Positions 45,143 through 53,271 of a stretch of DNA of 64,000 nucleotides are shown piece by piece. Within the stretch, counting starts at the first letter, position 1, and every line of letters begins with the position of its first letter. Made by a program: the position numbers and the translations under genes. The stretch comes from Roseiarcus sp963836695 (lineage in GTDB: Bacteria > Pseudomonadota > Alphaproteobacteria > Rhizobiales > Beijerinckiaceae), in assembly GCA_963836695.1 (NCBI GenBank), contig CAWIKX010000040.1, positions 248,001 to 312,000 on the forward strand, in the 5' to 3' direction. The notes under the pieces were generated by a model that was not told the origin of the DNA, made no database searches, and was given only the letters and a program-made list of their open reading frames with translations.

Positions 45143-45923
45143 TCAGGCCGTTTTTGAATCGCCCGGCGCCAGCCGGCGCTTCCACATTGCGGCGCCCAGA
45201 ATCCCAAAGCCGGTGACCAACATGAGCCAAGTGCCGGGCTCGGGAGCTGCAGCCATCGAACTGACCGAAAAGGCAGTGATGGCGCCTGCCGTCGACAGCG
45301 TTCCGCTTTCTGCTCCGCCGTCGCTTATGTTCACGACGCTGTAGATGCCGTCATCGATCGTGTTGACGGTGTCGAATGTAAGAAAGCCGAAGCCTGGGCC
45401 GCTTACTGTCGCGCCTGACGGTATCATCACATCGAGCAAGAGATTGCCATCTGCTGGATTGTACCAGAAGGGCTGCGAAAAGCTGACAGTGTAGTCAAAT
45501 GGCTGCGGGCCTGTTCCGGTGGCGGCGGTGGCAAGGTGCAGCCCGTCGGAGAAGACAGTTTTCGCATCGCTTCCGAGATTGTTTGCAAATGTCGCGCTCG
45601 GGAGCGACCCGCTTTCATCGGTCCCTGCGGCCGTCGTTGAAAGCTGAATGACGACGTCGGAAATGTCGACGCTGTTTCCGAAGAAAAAGCTAGGCGCCGC
45701 GCCCGGATAGGCTCTGAAACTGAAGCCGTTGATGAGCTCGGCGCCGGGGAAAAAGCTCGAAGTCATAGATCTGTTGAACACGCGATCCGGAGCTGCCGTA
45801 ATAATTGAACGGCGTCGGGCCTTGCGCGTTGCCTGTACCCGGTCCCGGGACGATCAGCGTGGTCGCGAGCGCCGGGCTTGCAAGGACGAGCGAAGCGATC
45901 GCAACAAAATGGCTGGCTTTCAT
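45143..45923 (-). pseudogene. PEP-CTERM sorting-domain protein, frameshifted
   Basis: MKASHFVAIASLVLASPALA is a signal peptide. The C terminus has the exosortase signal: PEPGTWLMLVTGFGILGAAM followed by WKRR, meaning Pro-Glu-Pro, a hydrophobic helix and basic residues. The start and the rest lie in different frames; removing one base from GAAGTC at 45759-45764 gives QQIYDSSFFPGAELINGFSF and a 259-residue protein. Such proteins are exported, cut after the PEP motif and attached to exopolysaccharide or the surface. No exosortase is in this window. Confidence 0.82.
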
Positions 45924-46151
45924 TGTTCCGACCTTTTCTCACGCTGCTGAAGCAGTGGGATGTTCAACGATGATCGACGAGACGATCATGTCTGGTACGG
46001 ACGGCAGCCAGTCAGGTTTCAACGCCTGCTCAACAAACGTTCATCCAAGTTTCTTCATCTCTCCAACGCTCAAGATTGCAACCCTTGATTTACTGGTCGG
46101 GTCGACCCGAGTAAGGTTGCGCTGACGATCTCTCAAGACACCGGCACGCTC

Positions 46152-46979
46152 ATGACCGCCCCCTCCTCCGTCGCCGCCTCGTCCGAGCTCTTCACCCGTC
46201 AGGACTTAGACGGCGTCCGAACCCTCACCTTGAACACGCCCCGCAACCTTAACGCGCTGAGCATGCCCATGCTCGAAGCTCTGATCGCCGAGTTCGAGGC
46301 AATCGCAAGCGACGATCAGGCGCGGGTCATTGTGCTCGCCGGCGTGGGACCGGCGCTCAGCGCGGGCCACGATCTCAAGGAAATGCAGGCGCATCGAAAC
46401 GACTGCGACCGGGGCCGCAGCTCTTATGTGGAATTGTTCGCCCGCTGCTCGGCGCTCATGCAGGCGATCGTCGCGCTGCCGAAGCCGGTGATCGCGGCGA
46501 TCGAAGGCGTCGCCACCGCCGCCGGATGCCAGCTCGTCGCGGCCTGCGATCTCGCGGTCGCCGGAGAGAAGGCCCGCTTCGGCCTCTCTGGCGTCAATTT
46601 CGGCCTCTTCTGCTCAACCCCGCTGGTCGCCGTCGGCCGCGCCATCTCGCGCAAGCGGGCGATGGAGATGGCGATGACCGGCCAACTCTATAGCGCTCAG
46701 GATGCGGAGCGTTTCGGGCTTATCAACCGCGTGGTTCCCGAGGGCCGCGCGCTCGAGGAAGCCCAGGCGCTGGCAAGCACGATCGCACAGCAATCGGGGC
46801 CAACGCTGGCGATCGGCAAGCGCGCCTTCTATGCCCAGATCGAAGAGCCGCTCGCGGAGGCCTATTCCACAGCTTCGCTTGCGATGATCGACAATCTCGC
46901 CGAACCCGACTGTGTCGAGGGCATGAGCGCGTTCTTGGAGAAGCGCAAGCCCATCTGGGAGAGAAACCGCGGCGACTGA
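46152..46979 (+). CDS. Enoyl-CoA hydratase/isomerase family protein
   Basis: 275 residues of the crotonase fold. GVGPALSAGHDLKEMQAHRN forms the first oxyanion-hole strand, VIAAIEGVATAAGCQLVAAC the second, and the C-terminal helices end in FLEKRKPIWERNRGD. It is close to the group annotated as enoyl-CoA hydratase domain-containing 3. Glu residues used for water addition in true hydratases are not clear here, so another CoA ester reaction is possible. Confidence 0.87.
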   Translation: MTAPSSVAASSELFTRQDLDGVRTLTLNTPRNLNALSMPMLEALIAEFEAIASDDQARVIVLAGVGPALSAGHDLKEMQAHRNDCDRGRSSYVELFARCSALMQAIVALPKPVIAAIEGVATAAGCQLVAACDLAVAGEKARFGLSGVNFGLFCSTPLVAVGRAISRKRAMEMAMTGQLYSAQDAERFGLINRVVPEGRALEEAQALASTIAQQSGPTLAIGKRAFYAQIEEPLAEAYSTASLAMIDNLAEPDCVEGMSAFLEKRKPIWERNRGD

Positions 46980-47368
46980 ACGCATCCGCGGACAATATCC
47001 TCGCAATAAGGCAGGCAAAAAAATGCCCCGCGCAGGGAGGGCCGACGCGGGGCAGACAGCGCGCTCGGGCTGGGGGGCAAAATAAGCGCGCTGAACAATC
47101 GAAACTCGGCCAGCTTAGGCTTGTTCCGCTCCGACAGCATTTTTTTTAAAAATTTCGCCCGCCCAGGGATTCTCATGACGAGGACCCTGACCCGGCCGTT
47201 TTCGCCATCCGGCGCCGGCTTCCCCCACCGGCTGCCCCCAGCGATGGGCGGACTTCCCCCCCTGCCGCCGTGACCCCTTCGGCTCGCCATCGTCAAGATC
47301 AGCCCCCTCGCAAAGATTAGCGTGAACAACACTTTGCACGTGGTTAGAGTTGAGGTCCGATTACTTAA
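46980..47368. other. Gap with candidate small RNA
   Basis: Apart from the small RNA at 47017-47150, this stretch shows only C-rich low-complexity sequence (47160-47300) with no supported ORF. Confidence 0.4.
47017..47150 (-). ncRNA. Candidate small RNA, copy 1
   Basis: Read on the minus strand: a stem AGCGCGCT/AGCGCGCT (47058-47065 with 47085-47092) presents a loop with GCCCCCCAGCCC, followed by a terminator hairpin TGCCCCGCG/CGCGGGGCA (47024-47054) with a CCCTCCC loop and a run of seven T (47017-47023). A paralogue with the same parts lies at 48025-48157. C-rich loops like these pair with Shine-Dalgarno sequences in known alphaproteobacterial small RNAs. The 5' end is not defined by sequence. 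Confidence 0.6.
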
Positions 47369-47563
47369 TTACCGGATTCATCTGATAATATAGGGTACAA
47401 TTACCCCCGGCTCCTGGCAGTCGGACCAGCATCCGGGCGCTTCTACTATTCGGCGCCGAAGGGCGGGATGCTCTGGGTGTTCGCGATCGACGGCAAGGTG
47501 AGTGAGGGCGCGGGCTACAACGCCCAAGTGATCGACAAGATGCTCCCCGAAGCGAAGCCCTGA
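47369..47563 (+). pseudogene. C-terminal gene remnant before the cytochrome c gene
   Basis: An open stretch of 64 codons starts right after a TAA and ends at TGA 47561-47563, without a plausible start codon upstream. It reads like real protein (RFYYSAPKGGMLWVFAIDGK, then YNAQVIDKMLPEAKP). It is probably the end of a truncated gene that once preceded the cytochrome. The family is not recognised. Confidence 0.45.
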
Positions 47564-47572
47564 TCCTAGCCC

Positions 47573-47929
47573 ATGCACATGTCTGCGACTCGCGGCTCTG
47601 TTCTGCTCATATCGTTGGCGGCGGGGATGGCGCTCTCAACGATGAGCCGCGGCTTCGCGGACGATGACGAACTGAAGGACCCGTTCCTCGGCCAGCCGGA
47701 CGCCATCGCCGCCGGCCGGGTCACCTATGCCGGCAAGTGTTACGTCTGCCACCACAGCACCGGCGCGCGGGGGCCAAACCTCTTCGCGACGAAGCTCAGC
47801 GACCAGCGCTTCCTGGAGACGGTGATTCAGGGACGCAAGGGAACACAAATGCCGGCCTTCGGCCTTCGCCTGTCGCCGGACGAAGTCTGGCAGATCCACG
47901 CCTTCATCAAGTCGACCGACCATTATTGA
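47573..47929 (+). CDS. Small c-type cytochrome
   Basis: 118 residues: a signal peptide (about 1-29, ending SRGFA), one CYVCH heme-binding motif (Cys56, Cys59, His60) and a likely axial Met93 in GTQMPAFG. Class I monoheme cytochrome c for periplasmic electron transfer. ATG 47573 or ATG 47579 may be the start. Just 9 bp after the gene remnant, suggesting it lost its enzyme partner. Confidence 0.87.
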   Translation: MHMSATRGSVLLISLAAGMALSTMSRGFADDDELKDPFLGQPDAIAAGRVTYAGKCYVCHHSTGARGPNLFATKLSDQRFLETVIQGRKGTQMPAFGLRLSPDEVWQIHAFIKSTDHY

Positions 47930-48024
47930 GGTTGCGGGCAAGGCCGGTGTCGACGTGAGACGAGCCGTAGGCAAGCCGAAGTCAGGCGAGCGCCCGCGCC
48001 GCTACACTCTGGACGCACCGGAAC

Positions 48025-48157
48025 AAAAAATGCCCCGCGTAGGGAGGGCCGACGCGGGGCAAGCAGGCGCGCTTGGGCTGGGGGGCAAAAGAAGCGCGCC
48101 GAACCCAATGAACACCTGTGCCTCAAAATTGTTTCGACCAGCCTCTCTTTTTTTTAA
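48025..48157 (-). ncRNA. Candidate small RNA, copy 2
   Basis: Same plan as copy 1: stem GGCGCGCTT/AAGCGCGCC (48066-48074 with 48092-48100) around a GCCCCCCAGCCC loop, then the terminator TGCCCCGCG/CGCGGGGCA (48031-48061) with a CCCTCCC loop and six T (48025-48030). The first stem is one pair longer than in copy 1, and outer pairs differ in a compensated way (A-T against G-C), which supports a functional RNA. Both copies also start near a T8A4 tract (plus strand, 48148-48159 here). Confidence 0.6.
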
Positions 48158-48164
48158 AATCTGA

Positions 48165-48635
48165 GCTTGCGAACTGCAAGGCGCGGGACTGGCCGGGCTT
48201 TGTTCTGCGGCTGTTCCCCGCGCAGCCTTCGCGGCCGGCCTTGACCGAAGCGGCGCGGGCCGAAACCGAATGCCCAGGGGGCGCAGCGTGCGCGAGAAAA
48301 AGGGCTGAGTAGAGTGTCAGCGTAGCGACAAGGAGCTTTACCTCGATGGGAAGGCGCGGTCACCGATCGAGCGGGCGTTCAGCACTATCAATTTATTGTG
48401 ATGAACTCAAGTTTAGGCTGACGTATTTTCGATATACACGCATTGACTGTTTCTTCTAGCTCGATTGTCTCCACTTTTCTGTTAGTTGCCCCATGCAAGT
48501 GGGAAATTTATGGTGACGTTAACAGTGTTCCCGCAGGCTAAAAATCGTCTCCAAACACCGTGCTGAGAACATCTAACCGCTGTCATAGCGGTCGCCATTT
48601 TTCTGTTTTATACAATAAATCCAGAGGAGGTCACC
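48165..48635. other. Long leader region of the glycosidase gene
   Basis: 471 bp; the right 270 bp are AT-rich compared with the window. A hairpin ACCGCT/AGCGGT (48576-48592) followed by TTTTTCTGTTTT (48598-48609) could be an attenuator or terminator in the 5' leader. A strong ribosome binding site AGAGGAGG lies just before the ATG. Confidence 0.5.
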
Positions 48636-49736
48636 ATGGGGCGCGTAAAAGGCATATGCTACGGAAATGACGCTTTTCCAGCTCCGTACAATCCTTCTAT
48701 AGCAAACAGCACGCAGGTATTTTTCGGCAGCGACAATACTGCCGACTACATCGGTTCTCTATTTCGCTCAAACTATACAAATTCTGTCAAACCATGGTGC
48801 CAAAGCACGGGTCCAGGGGAATCGAACTGCCGAATCGACCTGCCAAAGATGCTCAATATGGGCGCCGAGCTCATCAGGCTTTATGACTGGGACCCTCGGA
48901 ACGCCCATAAATCGTTTCTCACGGGCTGCCATAACGAAAATATAGGCGTGTTGGTCAGCGTGTCTAATTATTTCCTTCAGCCCGGCGGCGGCTTGCCAAA
49001 TATGAACACGCAGATACCGGCGCTGATCAAATCTTTTTCGCAGGGCGGCGATTACCATCCAGCTATACAGGGTATTGTATTCGGGAATGAGTTTGATCTC
49101 CCTGGCAACGGCATAAGTGTCGCGAATTGCGTTACTTTTACAAACGCATGGGCTTCAATCGAGCAACAGCAATTTCCCAACTATCGCAAAGTGCCGATTG
49201 GGCATCCGGTTAGCTTTGCCATGCAAAACGGCCAACCGCCCTGTTGGTATGCGTGGAATCAACTCCTGCCTCAAATTAGCGGGCTGAATTCTCGATTGTT
49301 CCTCGCCCCCCAAACCTACAACACTGCCGCCTATCTGTTTCAGAACGATGGTTCTGGCGCCGGCTGGGTCGACCGCACTTACAATCAGTACAAGCTGCCA
49401 ATCTGGTTCACAGAAATTGGCCAGGACCGCACCAAACCAGATCACGTCAATGTTTTGATGGGCCAGCTCAGCGGATGCATCAATTACAACAAGCAGAATC
49501 CGTCGAAATTGATAGGATGCTGCATGTTTTCGTATTCCGACAAAGTCTGGATGCAAGGAAGCAGCGAAGGTTCGTTCGGCGCCTGGACACATGCTGGCCC
49601 GGGTCCGGTTACCGTAACCTATACGCCGAGTGATTTCACGCATTGGGACGCGCCCACGCTCGGCACCCTGAATATTGATCAGCTTCAGCAAACTGATTTG
49701 TACGCGGCGGTTACAAAGTGTTACAGAGCGCCTTAG
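48636..49736 (+). CDS. Clan-A-like glycoside hydrolase, cytoplasmic form
   Basis: 366 residues without a signal peptide. It has TIM-barrel features of the GH17/GH72-like group: VKGICYGNDAFPAPYN at strand 1, GAELIRLYDWDPRN at strand 3, IQGIVFGNEFD with Asn151-Glu152 as likely acid/base, and LPIWFTEIGQD with Glu260 as likely nucleophile. Many Cys residues (near 55, 65, 98, 165, 203) suggest disulfides and hence an extracellular origin, so export by another route or a misplaced start is possible. GC content is clearly lower than that of neighbours, consistent with acquisition by transfer. Substrate is unknown. Confidence 0.65.
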   Translation: MGRVKGICYGNDAFPAPYNPSIANSTQVFFGSDNTADYIGSLFRSNYTNSVKPWCQSTGPGESNCRIDLPKMLNMGAELIRLYDWDPRNAHKSFLTGCHNENIGVLVSVSNYFLQPGGGLPNMNTQIPALIKSFSQGGDYHPAIQGIVFGNEFDLPGNGISVANCVTFTNAWASIEQQQFPNYRKVPIGHPVSFAMQNGQPPCWYAWNQLLPQISGLNSRLFLAPQTYNTAAYLFQNDGSGAGWVDRTYNQYKLPIWFTEIGQDRTKPDHVNVLMGQLSGCINYNKQNPSKLIGCCMFSYSDKVWMQGSSEGSFGAWTHAGPGPVTVTYTPSDFTHWDAPTLGTLNIDQLQQTDLYAAVTKCYRAP

Positions 49737-49933
49737 TCAATAAGACTTGGGAATGGGCAATGCTCGTTCTCGAGTTCCCGCCCAACCCATGGTGAAAATG
49801 CACTGCGTCGAGGATAAGCGTGCGAGCGCATATCCTTGACCTTCACTCCTCCTTGAAGCCGTATTCCGGCAGGCCCTCCTCGGCGGACCGACCGCCGTGA
49901 CCCGGCGGCCCTCAATTGCTAGGGTGCGGCCTC

Positions 49934-50548
49934 ATGCGACCGGTCATTCGCGGCGTGGTCGCGCTTGTCATCCTCATCGCCGCCTATTGGGGTTGGGCGC
50001 TGGCTGGCGCGGCGCAATTGGCTTCCGCCGCCCAGCGGGGCGACGCGCAAGCGGTGATGGAGCGCGTCGATCTCCAGGCGCTGATCCGCTCCTTAAGCGT
50101 TCAGATCGCGCGCGCTTTTGCCGACCAGAACCCGCAACTTCGAAAACCGTCGCCGATTCCGCGGGGGGTCTTTCTCAACGCCTCCGCCGCCGAGATGCTG
50201 TTGCGCGCTCTTCTGACGCCCGACAATATCGCGGCGTTGTTGAACCAGGGACGCGTCGGCGTCCTCGGCGCGGGCGGAAAGGACGCCTGGACGGTTTGGG
50301 GCATGCCTCCGCTCGGCGAAGCGCTCCGCTCCCGCCCCTTGCAGATCCTCATGAACTCCCACTTCGACGGGCTGCGGAGCTTCGTTGTCGGCCTTGACAG
50401 TCCCGATGGGCCCTATCGCCTCCACCTGACCCTGTCCGGCCTGACCTGGCTCTTGTCCGGCCTCGACGTTCCCACGCCCGTTACGGCGCGCCTTTCGCGC
50501 CTCATCGCCCAGAGAATGGGAGCAGCGGTCGACCTGCCCAAGGATTGA
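49934..50548 (+). CDS. DUF2939 family protein
   Basis: 204 residues from ATG 49934 (an in-frame TTG at 49916 is possible). An N-terminal membrane anchor (VIRGVVALVILIAAYWGWAL) is followed by the DUF2939 pattern LASAAQRGDAQAVMERVDLQ and LIRSLSVQIARAF. The rest is predicted to lie in the periplasm. Function is unknown. Confidence 0.75.
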   Translation: MRPVIRGVVALVILIAAYWGWALAGAAQLASAAQRGDAQAVMERVDLQALIRSLSVQIARAFADQNPQLRKPSPIPRGVFLNASAAEMLLRALLTPDNIAALLNQGRVGVLGAGGKDAWTVWGMPPLGEALRSRPLQILMNSHFDGLRSFVVGLDSPDGPYRLHLTLSGLTWLLSGLDVPTPVTARLSRLIAQRMGAAVDLPKD

Positions 50549-50679
50549 ACGGGTCTCGCCCCTGGGGCCAGGATGGTGCCGGGCCGGTCGGCCGGCGAAA
50601 CAATCTGGCTTTTATAGCGTTACGCGTTGACACCGCGGGTTTGGGCCCCAGGAGAGAGAAACGAGTCATGAAGCGTCAT

Positions 50680-50711
50680 GGTCGTCCCCGGACTTGATCC
50701 GGGGATCGACC
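50680..50711. repeat. Intergenic palindromic element
   Basis: GGTCG-TCCCCGGA and TCCGGGGA-TCGACC arms around CTTGA form a long near-perfect hairpin. Short palindromes of the CCCGGACTTGATCCGGGG type are scattered between genes in many Rhizobiales. Confidence 0.65.
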
Positions 50712-51048
50712 CGGCAACCCACGAGAACACCGCTCCCTCAGGACAAACCTCTGATACCAAACACGATGCTTTGGCGATCCAGATCATCGCGGCGGGGCGG
50801 GGTGGATGGCCGCGACGAGCGCGGCCATGACGGCTCACGGCAGAATTCCCGAAACAACAGCTGACAGAGCCAACAATCTCTTTACGAAAAACAAGAATCC
50901 ATGCTACTTTGATCCTGGTGAGCCGCCCCTCAAGTCCGCTCGGGCGAAAGGGTGGGTTTTGTGCAACCTGGGAGGCGAAGTTAGAGCGGGGGCGAATTTC
51001 TGTATTTGAAACGGCCGTAACCCATTGAAAAGTCCCGATTCGGAAAAA

Positions 51049-51117
51049 TAAACGCTAGTAAACGCTAGCACTTTTACTAGCGTTTAGGCGCGTTTACGCT
51101 CTTTTAGCTAGCGTTTA
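51049..51117. repeat. Cluster of 10-bp direct and inverted repeats
   Basis: TAAACGCTAG occurs at 51049-51058 and 51059-51068; its exact reverse complement CTAGCGTTTA occurs at 51077-51086 and 51108-51117, with a partial GCGTTTA at 51090. The region is AT-rich in a GC-rich setting. It could be a protein-binding array; no gene next to it names a partner. Confidence 0.6.
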
Positions 51118-51210
51118 TCTGCATTTACTCGCATCAAGCTCGCCCACAAGTTGTGGCTGTGAGCTCCGGCGGATCGCCTCTCAGCACAATTGAACAAAAC
51201 CGACACGCTG

Positions 51211-53049
51211 TTAGTGCGTCGCCTCAGCGACGTCGACGACCCGGATCTGCGCCCGCTCCCGTCCGCCGAAGCGGTTTACCGAGAGCGTGCCGGCGAGATG
51301 CACCGGCGCGCCCTTGAGCCGAACCAATGCCTCGCCGAGCTTCTTGCCCGAGGCGCGGAACGCGATGCCCTCGACCGCCCGGCCATCGCCCGCGACCGCG
51401 CGGACGCGCAAGTGGCGCCCCTCGACGCCCACTGCCGTCACCTCCGTGAGGCGATGCCGCGGCAGGGCGAACAAAGGCTCCGGCGCGCCCGCGCCAAAGG
51501 GGCCTGCGGCCTCGAGGCGATGGACAAGGTCCGCCGTCGCCGCGGTGGCCGTCAGCGCCGCATCGACCCTGAGGCCCGCTTCGGCCCGCGACTGGGTCAC
51601 CGCCTGGCCAATCCGCTCCTCGAGAAAGGCGCGCCAGTCGCCGAGCCGCTCGCTCGCGAGCGTCACGCCCGCCGCCATCGCATGGCCGCCGCCCTTGATC
51701 GCGACGCCCGCTTCGATCGCCGCGCGCACCGCCCGGCCGAGATCGACGCCCGGGATCGAGCGGCCCGAGCCGGTCGCAAAGCCCCCGGCGAGGCTCAGCG
51801 CGAAGGCGGGGCGTTCGAACCGCTCCTTGAGCCGCGCCGCGAGCAAGCCCACGACCCCTGGCGGCCACCTTTCTCCCGCGACGACAACCGCCGCGCCGCG
51901 CTCCTCGAGGCCAAGCGACAGCAGCGCTTCCGCTTCGGCTTCCGCCAGCGCTTCGATTTCGATCTGCTGGCGGATGCGGTTCAGCCGGTCGAGTTCGGCC
52001 GCAATCGGCCGGGCCTCGATGTCGTCGGCCGCGGTCAGAAGCCTCACCCCGAGCGCCGCATCGCCAATGCGGCCGCCGGCATTGATGCGCGGACCAATGA
52101 CGAAGCCCAAATGGTAAGGCCGCGGGGGTCCATCGGCGCCGGCGATATCGAACAAGGCCGCAAGCCCAGGACGGCGGCGCTCACGCATGATCGCGAGACC
52201 CTTGAGGACAAAGGCGCGATTGAGCCCGACGAGCGGCACCACATCGGCGACGGTCGCCAGCGCAACGAGATCGAGCGAGGCGATGAGATCCGGACCTTTG
52301 CCGCCGTTCCAGAAGCCTGCTTGGCGCAAAGCGCGGTTGAGCGCCACGAGCGCCATGAAGACCACGCCCGCGGCGCACAGGTAACCAAGCCCAGAAAGAT
52401 CGTCCTCGCGGTTGGGGTCGACGAGCGCCGCCGTCTTCGGCAGCGTCTCGGGGGCCTGGTGATGATCGAACACGATCACATCGAGGCCAAGCTGGCTTGC
52501 GACCTCGAATGGCTCGCGGCTCACCGCCCCACAATCGACGGTCACCACGAGCGTCGCGCCTCGCGCGGCGAAATCCTGAATCGCTTCGACATTGGGCCCA
52601 TAGCCCTCGGTCACCCGATCGGGGATATGAACGATCGTCTTAAGGCCGCAGGCGTTCAGATGTTCGCTGAGGAGCGCTGCGCTGCAAGCGCCATCGACAT
52701 CATAGTCGCCGAAGATCGCCACCCTTTCATGGGTCAAGACCGCGCGCTTGAGGCGCTCGGTGGCCGCGGCCATATCGCGCAGACAAAGGGGGTCGGGCAT
52801 GAGATCGCGGAAGCTTGGAGCGAGATGGCGGTCAACCCCTTCCGGCGCGACGCCGCGCCCCGCGAGCACGCGGGCGATCAGTTCGTCATGGCCGCCGACT
52901 TGGGCAATGGCGAGCGCGCGCAACTCGCCTGCTGCGTCAAGCCGCGGCCGCCAGGGCTGCCCAAGCGCCGAGGTCTCAACATCGAGAAAGTAGTCGGAGG
53001 GCGTCAAAGCCGCGCCTTGGATCTCGCAACGTGGCGGCCTGCGAATCAC
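51211..53049 (-). CDS. recJ: Single-stranded-DNA-specific exonuclease RecJ
   Basis: 612 residues. The DHH phosphoesterase core has FGDYDVDG (115-120 for DYDVDG), VTVDCGA and FDHHQAP (Asp195-His196-His197); the DHHA1 domain has KGGGHAMAAG near 450; and an OB domain ends the chain. RecJ degrades single-stranded DNA 5' to 3' in recombination and mismatch repair. It is the normal length. In Rhizobiales it often lies close to homoserine dehydrogenase, which is 4 kb away here. Confidence 0.94.
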   Translation of the reverse strand: MIRRPPRCEIQGAALTPSDYFLDVETSALGQPWRPRLDAAGELRALAIAQVGGHDELIARVLAGRGVAPEGVDRHLAPSFRDLMPDPLCLRDMAAATERLKRAVLTHERVAIFGDYDVDGACSAALLSEHLNACGLKTIVHIPDRVTEGYGPNVEAIQDFAARGATLVVTVDCGAVSREPFEVASQLGLDVIVFDHHQAPETLPKTAALVDPNREDDLSGLGYLCAAGVVFMALVALNRALRQAGFWNGGKGPDLIASLDLVALATVADVVPLVGLNRAFVLKGLAIMRERRRPGLAALFDIAGADGPPRPYHLGFVIGPRINAGGRIGDAALGVRLLTAADDIEARPIAAELDRLNRIRQQIEIEALAEAEAEALLSLGLEERGAAVVVAGERWPPGVVGLLAARLKERFERPAFALSLAGGFATGSGRSIPGVDLGRAVRAAIEAGVAIKGGGHAMAAGVTLASERLGDWRAFLEERIGQAVTQSRAEAGLRVDAALTATAATADLVHRLEAAGPFGAGAPEPLFALPRHRLTEVTAVGVEGRHLRVRAVAGDGRAVEGIAFRASGKKLGEALVRLKGAPVHLAGTLSVNRFGGRERAQIRVVDVAEATH

Positions 53050-53271
53050 TTGCCGCGAAGCGAATCATGCCAGAAGGCGGCTCGATCCAGAAGGAATTCG
53101 AGCTGTTCGAGCCGCGGGAAAGCCCATCCTCCCCAGGCTTCTCGGAACCAAGGGCGGCCCATCGCCCCTTGGCCGGACAAGGACGACGGATTATGGACGC
53201 GCATTGGGCCGAGAATCGAAGCACACTCACGGCGGCAAATGACTGCGGCCTCAATCAGGCGGAGATGAGAC

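Larger units (their letters stand above)
50549..51210. other. 662-bp gap between DUF2939 gene and recJ
   Basis: It contains two repeat structures listed separately (50680-50711 and 51049-51117). ATG-started frames here have no family similarity and are cut by the repeats; no tRNA or other RNA gene was seen. Confidence 0.45.

Noticed and set aside
46862..47332. 156-codon minus-strand frame over the first small RNA
   Set aside because: It runs through the terminator hairpin and the end of the enoyl-CoA hydratase gene, and its sequence is low-complexity.
50806..51009. 67-codon frame in the gap before recJ
   Set aside because: No ribosome binding site, odd composition and no family similarity.
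51049..51117. Possible CRISPR or transposon end
   Set aside because: Repeats are 10 bp, partly inverted, lack spacers of fixed size, and no transposase is near.
51190..53268. 692-codon open frame antisense to recJ
   Set aside because: It is extremely Arg, Ala and Asp rich and mirrors the codon pattern of the well-supported recJ gene, the usual high-GC shadow effect.
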